Shown: positions 53,129 through 62,664 of the stretch, one piece after another | How positions within the stretch are numbered: the first letter of the stretch is position 1 | Layout of the letters: each line of letters opens with the position of its first letter | NCBI RefSeq assembly: GCF_001238295.1 | Contig: NZ_LGXZ01000011.1 | Location: forward strand, 62,001-126,000 | Direction: 5' to 3' | Length of the DNA stretch: 64,000 bases | From: Ruegeria sp. 6PALISEP08 | GTDB taxonomy: Bacteria > Pseudomonadota > Alphaproteobacteria > Rhodobacterales > Rhodobacteraceae | Program-made: the position numbers and the translations under genes | The notes under the pieces: model-generated | Seen by the model: only the letters and a program-made list of their open reading frames with translations | Database searches by the model: none | What the model was told of the DNA's origin: nothing

Positions 53129-56100
53129 ATGCACCGCTTTGTTTTTATTTCAATTACTTACATCTTTTCACTGCTGATCCTACCCGCTGCCGTACTGGCG
53201 CAGGATGCGATGCCTGAATTCCGATATATTACCTCACGGGACACGGATTATTATGGCTCGGATCTGGACGCACTGTTCGACACCGATCTGAAATCCTGCA
53301 TTCAGGCCTGTTCTGCCACTGCACAGTGTACGGCATTCACCTACAACACCCGATCTGATGCGTGCTTTCCCAAAAGCGGCGTGAATCGACAAGAGACCTA
53401 TCAAGGGGCTCTGTCAGCGCAAAAGGTACAGAACTCTCAACAGGCCCTAACATTGGGAAAAACGCGTGCCGAAACCTTGAATGCACTGGGGTCTTCCGAT
53501 CTGAATACAGTAACGAAACAAGCTCGAGATTTGGGTTTCCTGCACCCTGCTGGCGAGCATGACCTGCAAGCTGTTCTGGATGCGGCACGCAATGCGAGCA
53601 GTGTCACGCAAGCGATGCAATGGACTGGCGTTGCCGTATCGCTCAGCGATGCACCGGATCTGTGGGTGGAATACGCACGCCTGTTGCTGACTATGAACCC
53701 CTCGGGCTGGAACGAACGACGGGATCTGCGCGATCGTGCACTGAATGCTGCGATCAATGGCTATCTGCGCGCCGAGGCCCCGGGCACTCAGATCGCGGCG
53801 CTGATGACTATGGCAAACGCGCTGGAAGAGGTTGAGCGCGGGCGTGACATGATTCCTGTTCTGCGCCTTGCCGAGCAGGTGCAACCGCGTGAGGATGTGT
53901 TGGCCGCGCTGGACAACGCCATTGGAAAATACGGTTTCCGCGTGGTCGACAGCTCGGTCGATAGCGATGCCGCCGCACCTCGAATCTGTGTTGAGTTTTC
54001 CGAACCGCTGGTCAAGGCCGGGGTCGACTACGATCCTTTCGTTCAGCGCAGCGAAGACGGGCTGGTCGTGCAGGCCGAGGACAAGCAACTCTGCGTCGAT
54101 GGGGTGGCACATGGCCAGCGCTATCGCTTGACAGTGCGCCAGGGTTTGCCTGCCACCTCAGGTGAAGCCCTGAACCGCAATATTGAACTGACCCACTATG
54201 TGCGCGACCGGACGCCTTCGGTTCGCTTTCCCGGACGCAGCTATGTCCTTCCGAAATCTGCTGACGCAGCACTGCCTGTCGAAACCGTCAATGTCACCGA
54301 TCTGGATCTGATCCTGCGACGGGTCAGTGACCGCAACCTGTTGCGCGCTGTGCAACAGGACTTCTTTGGCCGTCCGCTCAGCGAATGGCAGGAAGAAGAA
54401 TTCTCGGACGAGATTGCCGAAGATATCTGGACCGGCACAGCCGAGGTTTCCAACCAGTTGAACCAGACCATGACGGCACGTCTGCCCATGGCGGAGGCCA
54501 TCGCCGATCAGCCTGCTGGCATCTATGCGCTGACGGCCCGCGTTCCAGGGGCCGATCCCTATGACGACCCCGGCGCTACGCAGTGGTTTGTACTGTCCGA
54601 TCTGGGGATCAGCACCGCGCTTGGCACGGATGGGCTGCACGTGACCGTGCGCGGCCTAAGCGATGCCGCGCCGCGCAAAGGGGTCGAGGTTTCGCTGGTC
54701 ACAAACGCAAACGCAGTCATCGCAACGGCGCAGACCGATGAAACCGGCTATGCCGCCTTCGCACCCGGCCTGATCCGCGGGAAAGGAGCCAGTGCACCTG
54801 CCTTGGTGATGGCCGCCGAGGACAACGATTTCAGCTTTTTGTCCCTGACTGATCCCGCTTTTGACCTGTCGGACCGCGGCGTTGAAGGGCGCCCGCCCGC
54901 GGGGCCGGTTGATGTCTTCCTGACCACAGACCGTGGTGCGTATCGGGCCGGAGAAGTCATCCATGCCACTGCGCTATCCCGCGATGGCGAAGCACAAGCC
55001 ATTGAAGGACTGCCACTCACTGCGATCCTGTATCGTCCGGACGGGGTTGAATACCGCCGGTCAGTCTCGGATGGCGGCGTCGCCGGGGGGCATGTCTTTG
55101 GCTTGCCCGTTGCCGCTGACGTTCCGCGTGGGGCATGGAAGATCGAGATAAAGTCCGACCCCAAAGGCGAGGCGCTGGCGCGTCAGACGGTGCTGGTCGA
55201 GGATTTTCTGCCTGAGCGTATCGATTTCGATCTGACCCTGCCCAGCGCACCTTTGCGCCCGGGCGACACCCCCCCGCTTTCTATCGATGCGCGTTATCTC
55301 TTCGGTGCGCCCGGTTCGGATTTGAGCATCGACGGTCAGGTCATTGCCCGCCCAGCAGATACCATCCCGGGCTATGAAGGCTATCGCTTTGGCCGTTACG
55401 ATACCGAGACTTCGATCAAGAGCACGTATTTTGGTGACATGCGCACTGACGCGGCAGGCCAGGCCACTGTTGCCGTCGAAATCCCCGAGTTAGACACTGA
55501 AGGAAAACCTATTGAGGCCGAGATCATCGCAAGATTGACCGATGGCTCGGGCCGTCCGGTTGAACGTCGCCTGACTGCTCCGGTTCTGCCGCCGCAACCT
55601 GTGATCGGTGTCAAATCTCTGTTCGAAGACGTCATCCCGGAAGGCACCGAGGCGGCGTTCCAGATCGTTGGCCTCGCCCCTGATCTGACCCCTAGCCCGA
55701 TGCGCCTGCGCTGGACGCTGAACAAGGTTGAAACGCGATATCAATGGTATCAGCTTTATGGGGATTGGAATTGGGAACCGACAACCCGCCGTACACGCAT
55801 TGCCACGGGTGAAGTAGACTTCGCGACAGACCCATTGACGCTGACGCAGCCTGTGGATTGGGGCCGTTATGAATTGGTGGTGCAGCGGATCGACGGGGCA
55901 TATGCCGAAACTGCCGTCGATTTCTATGCGGGTTGGTATCAGGCCGCTGACGCGTCGACGACGCCGGACCGGCTTGAGATGTCGCTGGACCGTGACACCT
56001 ACAGCGCAGGTGATACTGCGCAGCTCCGGATTGTCCCGCGCATGGCGGGTGTCGCCCAGATCGACGTCCTTTCGAACCGGCTGATCCATCGCCAGATGGT

Positions 56101-58552
56101 CGAGGTGCCGGAAGGTGAATCCGTGATCCCGATAGAGATCACACAGGATTGGGGTGCAGGAGCCTATGTAACCGCCACGGTGATCCGTCCGATGGATGTC
56201 GCGGCAGGCCAGAACCCGGCGCGTGCCATGGGTGTGGCCCACGCCACCATCGATCCGGCAGGCCGTAAGTTGACTGTCGCCATTGACGTACCCGAGATCA
56301 CTTCGCCTCGACAGACGCAAAAAGCCCGCGTTAGGGTCGAAAACGCTTCGGAGAGCGATCCTGTCTGGCTGACTCTGGCCGCTGTGGATGTGGGCATTCT
56401 GAACCTGACCGGGTTCGAAAGCCCGGACCCGCAGGGATATTATTTTGGACAACGTCGTCTGGGTGTCGATCTGCGCGATGTCTATGGGCGTCTGATCGAC
56501 GGTATGAACGGAGCGATGGGCACGGTTCGATCCGGCGGTGACGCCGATAACGGGATGCGCCGTCAGTCTCCACCGCCAACGCAGGACCTGATGGCTGTGT
56601 TCAGCGGCCCGGTGCAGGTCGGCGCGGATGGAGAGGTTGAGATCGACATCCCCCTGCCCGCCTTCAACGGAACCGTCCGATTGATGGCCGTCGCGTGGTC
56701 ACCCAAAGCGGTTGGTCAAGCCGAAGCCGAGATGATCGTCCGCGACCCGGTGGTCGTCACCGCCAGCCTGCCGCGGTTCTTGGCCCCAGGCGATCAAAGC
56801 CGGATGCGGGTTGAGATCGTTCATGCCGAAGGCACATCCGGAGACATGGCACTTGGCCTGACCGCATCGGGCGGCTTGGAACTGGGCGCGGCACCAACCA
56901 GCTTTGTGTTGGAGGACGGCGGCAAGGCGGTGTTCGACGTCCCGATCACGGCGAATGTCGTCGGCGACCCGGAAATCGGTGTTTCGATCACCACGCCGGA
57001 CGGGCGCGACCTGTCACAGACCTTGCGGATGCCCGTGCGGGCAACCGATCCGGTGATTGCCCAGACACGGCGTTTTGCACTGGGTGCCGGAGACAGCTTC
57101 CTTTTTTCGCAGGACGTGTTTGACGGGTTCCAGGCCGGCTCGGCCAAAGCCATCCTGTCTGCCGGAGCGTTTGCGAAATTCGACACGCCGGGTCTATTGG
57201 ATCAGTTGGATCGATACCCGTATGGCTGCACCGAACAGATCACCAGTAAAGCCCTGCCGCTGCTCTATCTGTCATCCGTCGCGCAAGCCTCGGGGCTGGG
57301 GGACGGTCCGGTGGTGGATCAGCGCATCACGGACTCGATCCGCAGCATCCTGACCCGTCAGGCCGCAAACGGCGCCTTTGGTCTGTGGCGCGCTGGCAGC
57401 GGTGACTTCTGGCTGGACGCATATGTGACCGACTTCCTGTCCCGCGCCCGTGCTCAGGGACATCCTGTGCAGGACCGGGCCTTTGCGCAGGCGATGGATA
57501 ACCTTCGGAACAGGGTCAACTATGCGCCCGATTTCGACGAAGACGGTCAGGATATTGCCTATGCCCTTATGGTTCTGGCGCGGGAAGGCGCCGCGTCGAT
57601 GGGTGATCTGCGCTATTACGCGGACGTCAAAGGGGATGCGTTCGACACTCCTTTGGCGCTGGCACAGTTGGGCGCAGCACTGGCATCCTACGGCGACCAG
57701 ACCCGAGCTGACGCGATGTTCAACCGTGCCGCACGGATGCTGGAACAGGTGCCCGACGAACCGGAAAACTACTGGCGCGCAGATTACGGCACCCACCTGC
57801 GGGATGCGGCGGGTCTGCTGACCCTTGCCGTGGGCGCGGGCAGCGAGGCGGTTGACCGCGACGCTTTGATCCAAAGGGTAAGCGCGGGCGCCGCGCCATT
57901 GTCCACGCAAGAGGCCACGTGGTCCCTGCTGGCAGCGCACGCGTTGGTTTCTGACCCGACTGGGTCGGGCCTGACGGTCAATGGCACGCCGGTTTCCGGT
58001 CCGTTTGTGCAGGTTCTGCAGTCAGGACAGTCAGATGAGGTCAACATCACGGCCATGGACGGTCAGGCGACGGATATCACCCTGACGGTCACTGGGATTC
58101 CGGAAACCCCGCCCGAAGCGGGCGGCACCGGCTACGCGATTGAGCGGCGGTACTATTCGATGGATGGTGATCTGATCGACGCAAGCAGTTTCACTGTGGG
58201 TGACCGGTTCGTCACCGTTCTGACGGTAACGCCGTTTGAAGGCGGTGGCGCGCGGTTGATGGTGGATGATCCACTTGCCGCCGGGATCGAGATTGACAAC
58301 CCCAGCCTGCTGCGTTCAGGCGATTTGCGATCCCTGGATTGGCTGGATTTGTCGGATGCCACCCATACCGAGTTCCGTTCAGACCGTTTCCTGGCCGCAG
58401 TTGATCTGTCCGGGCGTGAAACCGTGACGCTGGCCTATGTCGCCCGTGCGGTTACGCCAGGTGTGTTCAATCATCCCGCGGCCTCGGTCGAGGATATGTA
58501 CCGCCCTCAGAACCGCGCATGGACGTCTACTGGTCGGGTTGAAGTTCAGTGA
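53129..58552 (+). CDS. Alpha-2-macroglobulin family protein with N-terminal PAN domain
   Basis: An 1807-residue exported protein. A signal peptide (MHRFVFISITYIFSLLILPAAVLA) is followed by a Cys-rich PAN/Apple domain (about 28-90), a helical region, and the macroglobulin-like part with the thioester motif 'PYGCTEQITS' (Cys1367). Unlike E. coli YfhM it lacks a lipobox, so it is probably soluble in the periplasm. Such proteins trap invading proteases and work with PBP1C, whose gene follows after 36 bp. The ATG at 53129 has GAGGAG upstream; the frame is open 17 codons earlier. Confidence 0.92.
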   Translation: MHRFVFISITYIFSLLILPAAVLAQDAMPEFRYITSRDTDYYGSDLDALFDTDLKSCIQACSATAQCTAFTYNTRSDACFPKSGVNRQETYQGALSAQKVQNSQQALTLGKTRAETLNALGSSDLNTVTKQARDLGFLHPAGEHDLQAVLDAARNASSVTQAMQWTGVAVSLSDAPDLWVEYARLLLTMNPSGWNERRDLRDRALNAAINGYLRAEAPGTQIAALMTMANALEEVERGRDMIPVLRLAEQVQPREDVLAALDNAIGKYGFRVVDSSVDSDAAAPRICVEFSEPLVKAGVDYDPFVQRSEDGLVVQAEDKQLCVDGVAHGQRYRLTVRQGLPATSGEALNRNIELTHYVRDRTPSVRFPGRSYVLPKSADAALPVETVNVTDLDLILRRVSDRNLLRAVQQDFFGRPLSEWQEEEFSDEIAEDIWTGTAEVSNQLNQTMTARLPMAEAIADQPAGIYALTARVPGADPYDDPGATQWFVLSDLGISTALGTDGLHVTVRGLSDAAPRKGVEVSLVTNANAVIATAQTDETGYAAFAPGLIRGKGASAPALVMAAEDNDFSFLSLTDPAFDLSDRGVEGRPPAGPVDVFLTTDRGAYRAGEVIHATALSRDGEAQAIEGLPLTAILYRPDGVEYRRSVSDGGVAGGHVFGLPVAADVPRGAWKIEIKSDPKGEALARQTVLVEDFLPERIDFDLTLPSAPLRPGDTPPLSIDARYLFGAPGSDLSIDGQVIARPADTIPGYEGYRFGRYDTETSIKSTYFGDMRTDAAGQATVAVEIPELDTEGKPIEAEIIARLTDGSGRPVERRLTAPVLPPQPVIGVKSLFEDVIPEGTEAAFQIVGLAPDLTPSPMRLRWTLNKVETRYQWYQLYGDWNWEPTTRRTRIATGEVDFATDPLTLTQPVDWGRYELVVQRIDGAYAETAVDFYAGWYQAADASTTPDRLEMSLDRDTYSAGDTAQLRIVPRMAGVAQIDVLSNRLIHRQMVEVPEGESVIPIEITQDWGAGAYVTATVIRPMDVAAGQNPARAMGVAHATIDPAGRKLTVAIDVPEITSPRQTQKARVRVENASESDPVWLTLAAVDVGILNLTGFESPDPQGYYFGQRRLGVDLRDVYGRLIDGMNGAMGTVRSGGDADNGMRRQSPPPTQDLMAVFSGPVQVGADGEVEIDIPLPAFNGTVRLMAVAWSPKAVGQAEAEMIVRDPVVVTASLPRFLAPGDQSRMRVEIVHAEGTSGDMALGLTASGGLELGAAPTSFVLEDGGKAVFDVPITANVVGDPEIGVSITTPDGRDLSQTLRMPVRATDPVIAQTRRFALGAGDSFLFSQDVFDGFQAGSAKAILSAGAFAKFDTPGLLDQLDRYPYGCTEQITSKALPLLYLSSVAQASGLGDGPVVDQRITDSIRSILTRQAANGAFGLWRAGSGDFWLDAYVTDFLSRARAQGHPVQDRAFAQAMDNLRNRVNYAPDFDEDGQDIAYALMVLAREGAASMGDLRYYADVKGDAFDTPLALAQLGAALASYGDQTRADAMFNRAARMLEQVPDEPENYWRADYGTHLRDAAGLLTLAVGAGSEAVDRDALIQRVSAGAAPLSTQEATWSLLAAHALVSDPTGSGLTVNGTPVSGPFVQVLQSGQSDEVNITAMDGQATDITLTVTGIPETPPEAGGTGYAIERRYYSMDGDLIDASSFTVGDRFVTVLTVTPFEGGGARLMVDDPLAAGIEIDNPSLLRSGDLRSLDWLDLSDATHTEFRSDRFLAAVDLSGRETVTLAYVARAVTPGVFNHPAASVEDMYRPQNRAWTSTGRVEVQ

Positions 58553-58588
58553 TCGTTCTGGTGCCATATCACTACTTGGGTTTCTGCG

Positions 58589-60625
58589 ATGCCTAGGTCG
58601 TCGCGATTTTTGCTCGTACTGGCTGGTGCCTTATTTATGACTGCGCTGGCACGGGATGGCGTTGACCGCTGGGTTGACGCCACGGTGCTTCCCCCGTTTC
58701 TGGCCGAAACATCGGTTGAGATGCGAGACCGGAACGGCGACCTTTTACGCGCGTTTCCAGTCGAGGATGGTATCTGGAGGTTGTTGCCCGGCGCGGTCGA
58801 TCCAAATTTCACCGCCATGCTCATCCGGTATGAGGACAAACGATTCTGGACCCACGCCGGTGTGGACCCGATCGCAATGCTGCGGGCAGCGGGGCAAAGC
58901 CTGTGGAATGGGCGTACGGTGTCGGGTGGGTCCACCTTGACCATGCAGGTCGCGCGATTGATCGAGGATGGCTCGACCGGGCGGTGGCGTGGCAAATTTC
59001 GGCAAGTTAGGGTCGCATTTGCATTGGAGCGGCGGCTAAGCAAGAAGCAGATTCTGGACCTGTACCTGACCCACGCTCCTTATGGTGGCAATCTGGAAGG
59101 TATTCGCGCCGGCACCCGTGCGTGGTTTGGCAAAGACGCAGCCCGGTTGACCGCGGCACAGGCGGCCTTGTTGGTCGCGCTGCCACAATCCCCAGAGGCC
59201 CGGCGCCCGGATCGCAGGCCAGAGGCGACCCGGAAAGCACGTGACCGGGTTCTGCGCAGGCTCGAGCGCTTTGGCGTCCTGACCCGGGCTGAAACACATG
59301 CGGCTCTGACCGAACGTCTTCCGGATCGAATGAAACCGTTTCCGCGCCTCGCACCACATTTGACCGACCGCGTAAAGCGGCAAGCGCCCGCGACCAGCGC
59401 CTTTGATCTGACCCTGGATGTCGGATTGCAGGCCCGGTTGGAGACTTTGGTCGCACAGGCCGCCACCCGTGCCGGGCCGCGAATATCCGGGGCGCTGATC
59501 GTGGCGGATCATCGCAGCGGTGGAGTTCTGGCCTCGGTCGGTTCGGCCGGTTATCAGGATGCACGACAGGGTTTTGTGGATATGACTCAAGCCCTGCGGT
59601 CGCCTGGGTCGACCCTGAAACCGCTGGTCTATGGGTTAGCATTCGATCAGGGGCTGGCCCATCCTGAAACCCTGATCAGCGACAGCCCCGTGATGTTTGG
59701 CCGGTACGCCCCGCGCAACTTCGATGGCGCTTTCCGTGGCGATGTAAGGATTCGTGACGCCCTGCAATTGTCGCTCAACATCCCTGTTGTACGCCTGACG
59801 AATGCGTTGGGGGCCGCGCGTGTTATGTCGGCATTACGCTTCGCCGGATCAAAACCGCGTCTGAACGGCGGCACGCCGGGATTGGCGATCTCTTTGGGTG
59901 GCGTTGGGTTAAGCCTGCTCGATCTGGTACAGATCTACGCCACTCTGGCAGCCGGTGGGCAAGGTCCGATTCTGCATCATGACGCGTTGGCTGAAACGCG
60001 GCAGACCCCGCGCGTTTTGTCAGACACCTCTGCCTGGCAGGTCGCAGACATTCTGGCCGGGGTTTCAGCCCCCGCTGGCGGCGCGACAGGGGCGCTTGCC
60101 TACAAAACCGGCACGTCTTACGGCCACCGCGATGCCTGGGCCATCGGCTTTGACGGGCAGCACGTCATCGGAGTCTGGCTGGGTCGCGCGGATGGAACGC
60201 CTGTTCCCGGCGCATTTGGGGGCGATCTTGCTGCGCCTCTTCTGGCTGAGGCATTCAGCCTATTGAAACCCGAACTTGCCCCGCTGCGCCCGCCACCTCC
60301 CTCAACCCTGCTCGTGGGCGCGGCACAATTGCCTCAACCCTTGCAGCGTTTTCGCCCCCGCACTGCGGCTTTCGAAAATGATCCGTCCGCGCCGGACTTG
60401 CTGTTCCCGCCTGACAACGCCGTGTTAGAGACGTTTGGAGCACCTCTGACAGTCAAACTGCGCGGGGGCGTCGGGCCATTTTCAGTGCTGGCAGATGGCG
60501 TTCCCGTATTGACCGGACAACGGCAGCGAGAGTTCGAAATCCCCAATCCAGGGGCCGGTTTTACCTCGCTCGTTGTGGTGGATGCGCAGGGCCTTTCGGA
60601 CCGGGCAGCAATCAGGATTGATTAG
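58589..60625 (+). CDS. pbpC: Penicillin-binding protein 1C
   Basis: A 678-residue bifunctional cell-wall synthase. N-terminal TM, glycosyltransferase domain with catalytic Glu82 in 'RYEDKRFWTHAGVDP', transpeptidase with Ser341 in 'SPGSTLKP', 'SLNIP' and 'KTGTS' (Lys506), and a C-terminal PBP1C-type domain (about 590-678). Next to an alpha-2-macroglobulin gene, as in E. coli yfhM-pbpC, it probably repairs the wall after breaches. It is closely coupled to A2M and overlaps the convergent gene by 4 bp. Confidence 0.95.
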   Translation: MPRSSRFLLVLAGALFMTALARDGVDRWVDATVLPPFLAETSVEMRDRNGDLLRAFPVEDGIWRLLPGAVDPNFTAMLIRYEDKRFWTHAGVDPIAMLRAAGQSLWNGRTVSGGSTLTMQVARLIEDGSTGRWRGKFRQVRVAFALERRLSKKQILDLYLTHAPYGGNLEGIRAGTRAWFGKDAARLTAAQAALLVALPQSPEARRPDRRPEATRKARDRVLRRLERFGVLTRAETHAALTERLPDRMKPFPRLAPHLTDRVKRQAPATSAFDLTLDVGLQARLETLVAQAATRAGPRISGALIVADHRSGGVLASVGSAGYQDARQGFVDMTQALRSPGSTLKPLVYGLAFDQGLAHPETLISDSPVMFGRYAPRNFDGAFRGDVRIRDALQLSLNIPVVRLTNALGAARVMSALRFAGSKPRLNGGTPGLAISLGGVGLSLLDLVQIYATLAAGGQGPILHHDALAETRQTPRVLSDTSAWQVADILAGVSAPAGGATGALAYKTGTSYGHRDAWAIGFDGQHVIGVWLGRADGTPVPGAFGGDLAAPLLAEAFSLLKPELAPLRPPPPSTLLVGAAQLPQPLQRFRPRTAAFENDPSAPDLLFPPDNAVLETFGAPLTVKLRGGVGPFSVLADGVPVLTGQRQREFEIPNPGAGFTSLVVVDAQGLSDRAAIRID

Positions 60626-62664
60626 CGCCGCCCTTCGCGCAGCCAACCACCCAACAGGAAACCTCCTGCCAGCAACAGAACCAGCCAGGGCGGCAGCAGG
60701 CCGGCCTGCGTGACGTCCCGTGTCTCATAAGCATCGCGTGGGGTCAGACCGATCCAGCCCCGGCCTGCCGCAGGACGCCCAGCGCGCACGTTGCGGATCG
60801 ATGGCAAGCCGTCCTCCAGCCGGATCACGCCACCCCGCATACTGGCCAGGACCGGTTCCAGAACATCACTGGTTGCGATGGTGCGTTCAAACTCCTTCGG
60901 TGCGGCGGGACCAAGGCCAATCACGGCCATATGGTCGCCTTCCTGCAAACGATAAAGACCAATCTCTGGCCCATAATATCGCGCTTCGAACCGGCCTGGA
61001 GAGACCTCTTCCAATGTGATCTCTAATGTCTCGCCATTCGGGCGTGTCACCGTCACCGGCCCCACGTCATCTTCAAGGGTCTGGCGAATGATCCGCATGG
61101 ATTGACCGTTGGCCTCGGCCCATAACGCCTCTTCCTCCAGTTCGGGTTCTTTCATCATCCAATGGGCCAGCCTGCGCAGCAGCTCCAGTTGCGGACCACC
61201 GCCTTCAAAACCCCGACTCCATAGCCAAGCATGATCCGAGGCCAGCATCGCAACGCGCCCTTCGCCAACGCGGTCCAGAACCAGCAGCGGGCGTTCGTCA
61301 ATGCCTGTCATCAAAACCTCGCCCGAGCGATGATTCACGTCGATCTGACGCAACCAAGCCCCCCAATCCTCGGAATCGCCAAGATTGGTTGTCACCGGAT
61401 GCCGCTGCCCCAAATCACTGACCATCGGCACATAACGCTCTTCGAACACCCGTGCTGAGGGCTGAGCTGGTAAAATCGGCGCCAGCGGAGACCGGAAGAT
61501 GCTGTCGGCACTGGCGAAATCAGGACCGGCCGCAATCAAAACCGCACCACCGTCGTTGATGTAACTGGTGACGTTGTCCAGATAGATCGCAGGCAAGATG
61601 CCGCGCCGCTTATACCGATCGAAGATGATCAGATCGAAATCGTTGATCTTTTCCAAAAACAGCTCACGTGTTGGAAATGCGATCAACGAAAGTTCATCAA
61701 CGGGCACGCCGTCCTGTTTTTCGGGCGGACGCAAGATGGTGAAATGCACCAAGTCGACCGAACTGTCGGACTTCAACAGATTGCGCCATGTGCGCCCCCC
61801 GGGATGCGGCTCACCCGAGACCAACAGAACGCGCAAACGATCCCGAACGCCGTTCATCTGAATCAGGGCAGTGTTGTTGCGGTCGGTCAATTCACCCTCG
61901 GCCCGAGGCACAGAGAACTGAATGACGTTACGCCCGCCATGGGGCAGCGTGATGGGCAGCTCAACATCACGACCAATGGGAATGCTGAACTGTTCAGGTG
62001 CGGCACCATCTACAGAAATCTCCAACGGCGCGGTAACCGCGCCTGCCGGAGCAGCTCCGCTGTCATCCACCCGCAGGGTCAACGTGACCGGCTCGCCGAT
62101 TATGGCAAAGGCAGGTGCATTGCGGACGATAAGCCTGCGATCCCAGTCACTTTCACGTCCGGTTTGCAACAGGTGCATCGGCGCAGGCAGGTCCGGGGCC
62201 TGATCAACATCGTGCACGATCCCGTCCGACACCACCAGGATGCCAGCGATACGGGCCCGGGGTTCTTCGGCCAAAGCCTCATTCAGGGCCGCCATAACTT
62301 GCGTACCCTCATCCCCACCCCCGTCGCCAACCTGAATGCGGCGCAGTTCCGTATTGTTGCGCGCCTCAATCTCGGCAGCAAGTTCCTCGGCAGCCTGCGC
62401 AGTTTGTTCGGCCCGGTCCGAAAGCGTTTGGCTGGCGCTTTCATCCTCGATCATCAAAACGATATCTGTCAGCAGCGCGCGATCTTCAATCTGATAAACC
62501 GGGCCAGACAGCGCGGCGAGAACCACCAAAGCCGCCAAACCCCGCAAGGCCCAGCCTGACAGGCCACGCCTCAGGGCCAGTGCAATCCCTGTCACGGCAA
62601 TCGCACCCACAGCGGCCAGAACGGGCCACGGAATCAGCGGGTCGAATATGACGGTTCCGGTCAT
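60622..62664 (-). CDS. Membrane protein with vWA-like and glutamine-amidotransferase-like parts
   Basis: A 680-residue inner-membrane protein: two N-terminal TM helices (about 10-60), a vWA-like domain with a MIDAS-type 'DESAS' after 'DIVLMIE', a central part with 'DRLRVLLVSGEPHPGGRTWRN' and 'DLIIFDRYKR...AVLIAAGPDF' that resembles a class-I amidotransferase fold without an obvious catalytic Cys, and a C-terminal TM helix ('PPWLVLLLAGGFLLGGWL'). It is part of the MoxR/DUF58/DUF4159 type of clusters; its function is unknown. It overlaps DUF4159 by 4 bp. Confidence 0.75.
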   Translation of the reverse strand: MTGTVIFDPLIPWPVLAAVGAIAVTGIALALRRGLSGWALRGLAALVVLAALSGPVYQIEDRALLTDIVLMIEDESASQTLSDRAEQTAQAAEELAAEIEARNNTELRRIQVGDGGGDEGTQVMAALNEALAEEPRARIAGILVVSDGIVHDVDQAPDLPAPMHLLQTGRESDWDRRLIVRNAPAFAIIGEPVTLTLRVDDSGAAPAGAVTAPLEISVDGAAPEQFSIPIGRDVELPITLPHGGRNVIQFSVPRAEGELTDRNNTALIQMNGVRDRLRVLLVSGEPHPGGRTWRNLLKSDSSVDLVHFTILRPPEKQDGVPVDELSLIAFPTRELFLEKINDFDLIIFDRYKRRGILPAIYLDNVTSYINDGGAVLIAAGPDFASADSIFRSPLAPILPAQPSARVFEERYVPMVSDLGQRHPVTTNLGDSEDWGAWLRQIDVNHRSGEVLMTGIDERPLLVLDRVGEGRVAMLASDHAWLWSRGFEGGGPQLELLRRLAHWMMKEPELEEEALWAEANGQSMRIIRQTLEDDVGPVTVTRPNGETLEITLEEVSPGRFEARYYGPEIGLYRLQEGDHMAVIGLGPAAPKEFERTIATSDVLEPVLASMRGGVIRLEDGLPSIRNVRAGRPAAGRGWIGLTPRDAYETRDVTQAGLLPPWLVLLLAGGFLLGGWLREGRR

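Noticed and set aside
55490-56452. Open minus-strand frame of 320 codons inside the A2M gene
   Set aside because: The A2M frame is intact and recognisable throughout; the antisense frame shows no motif or SD.
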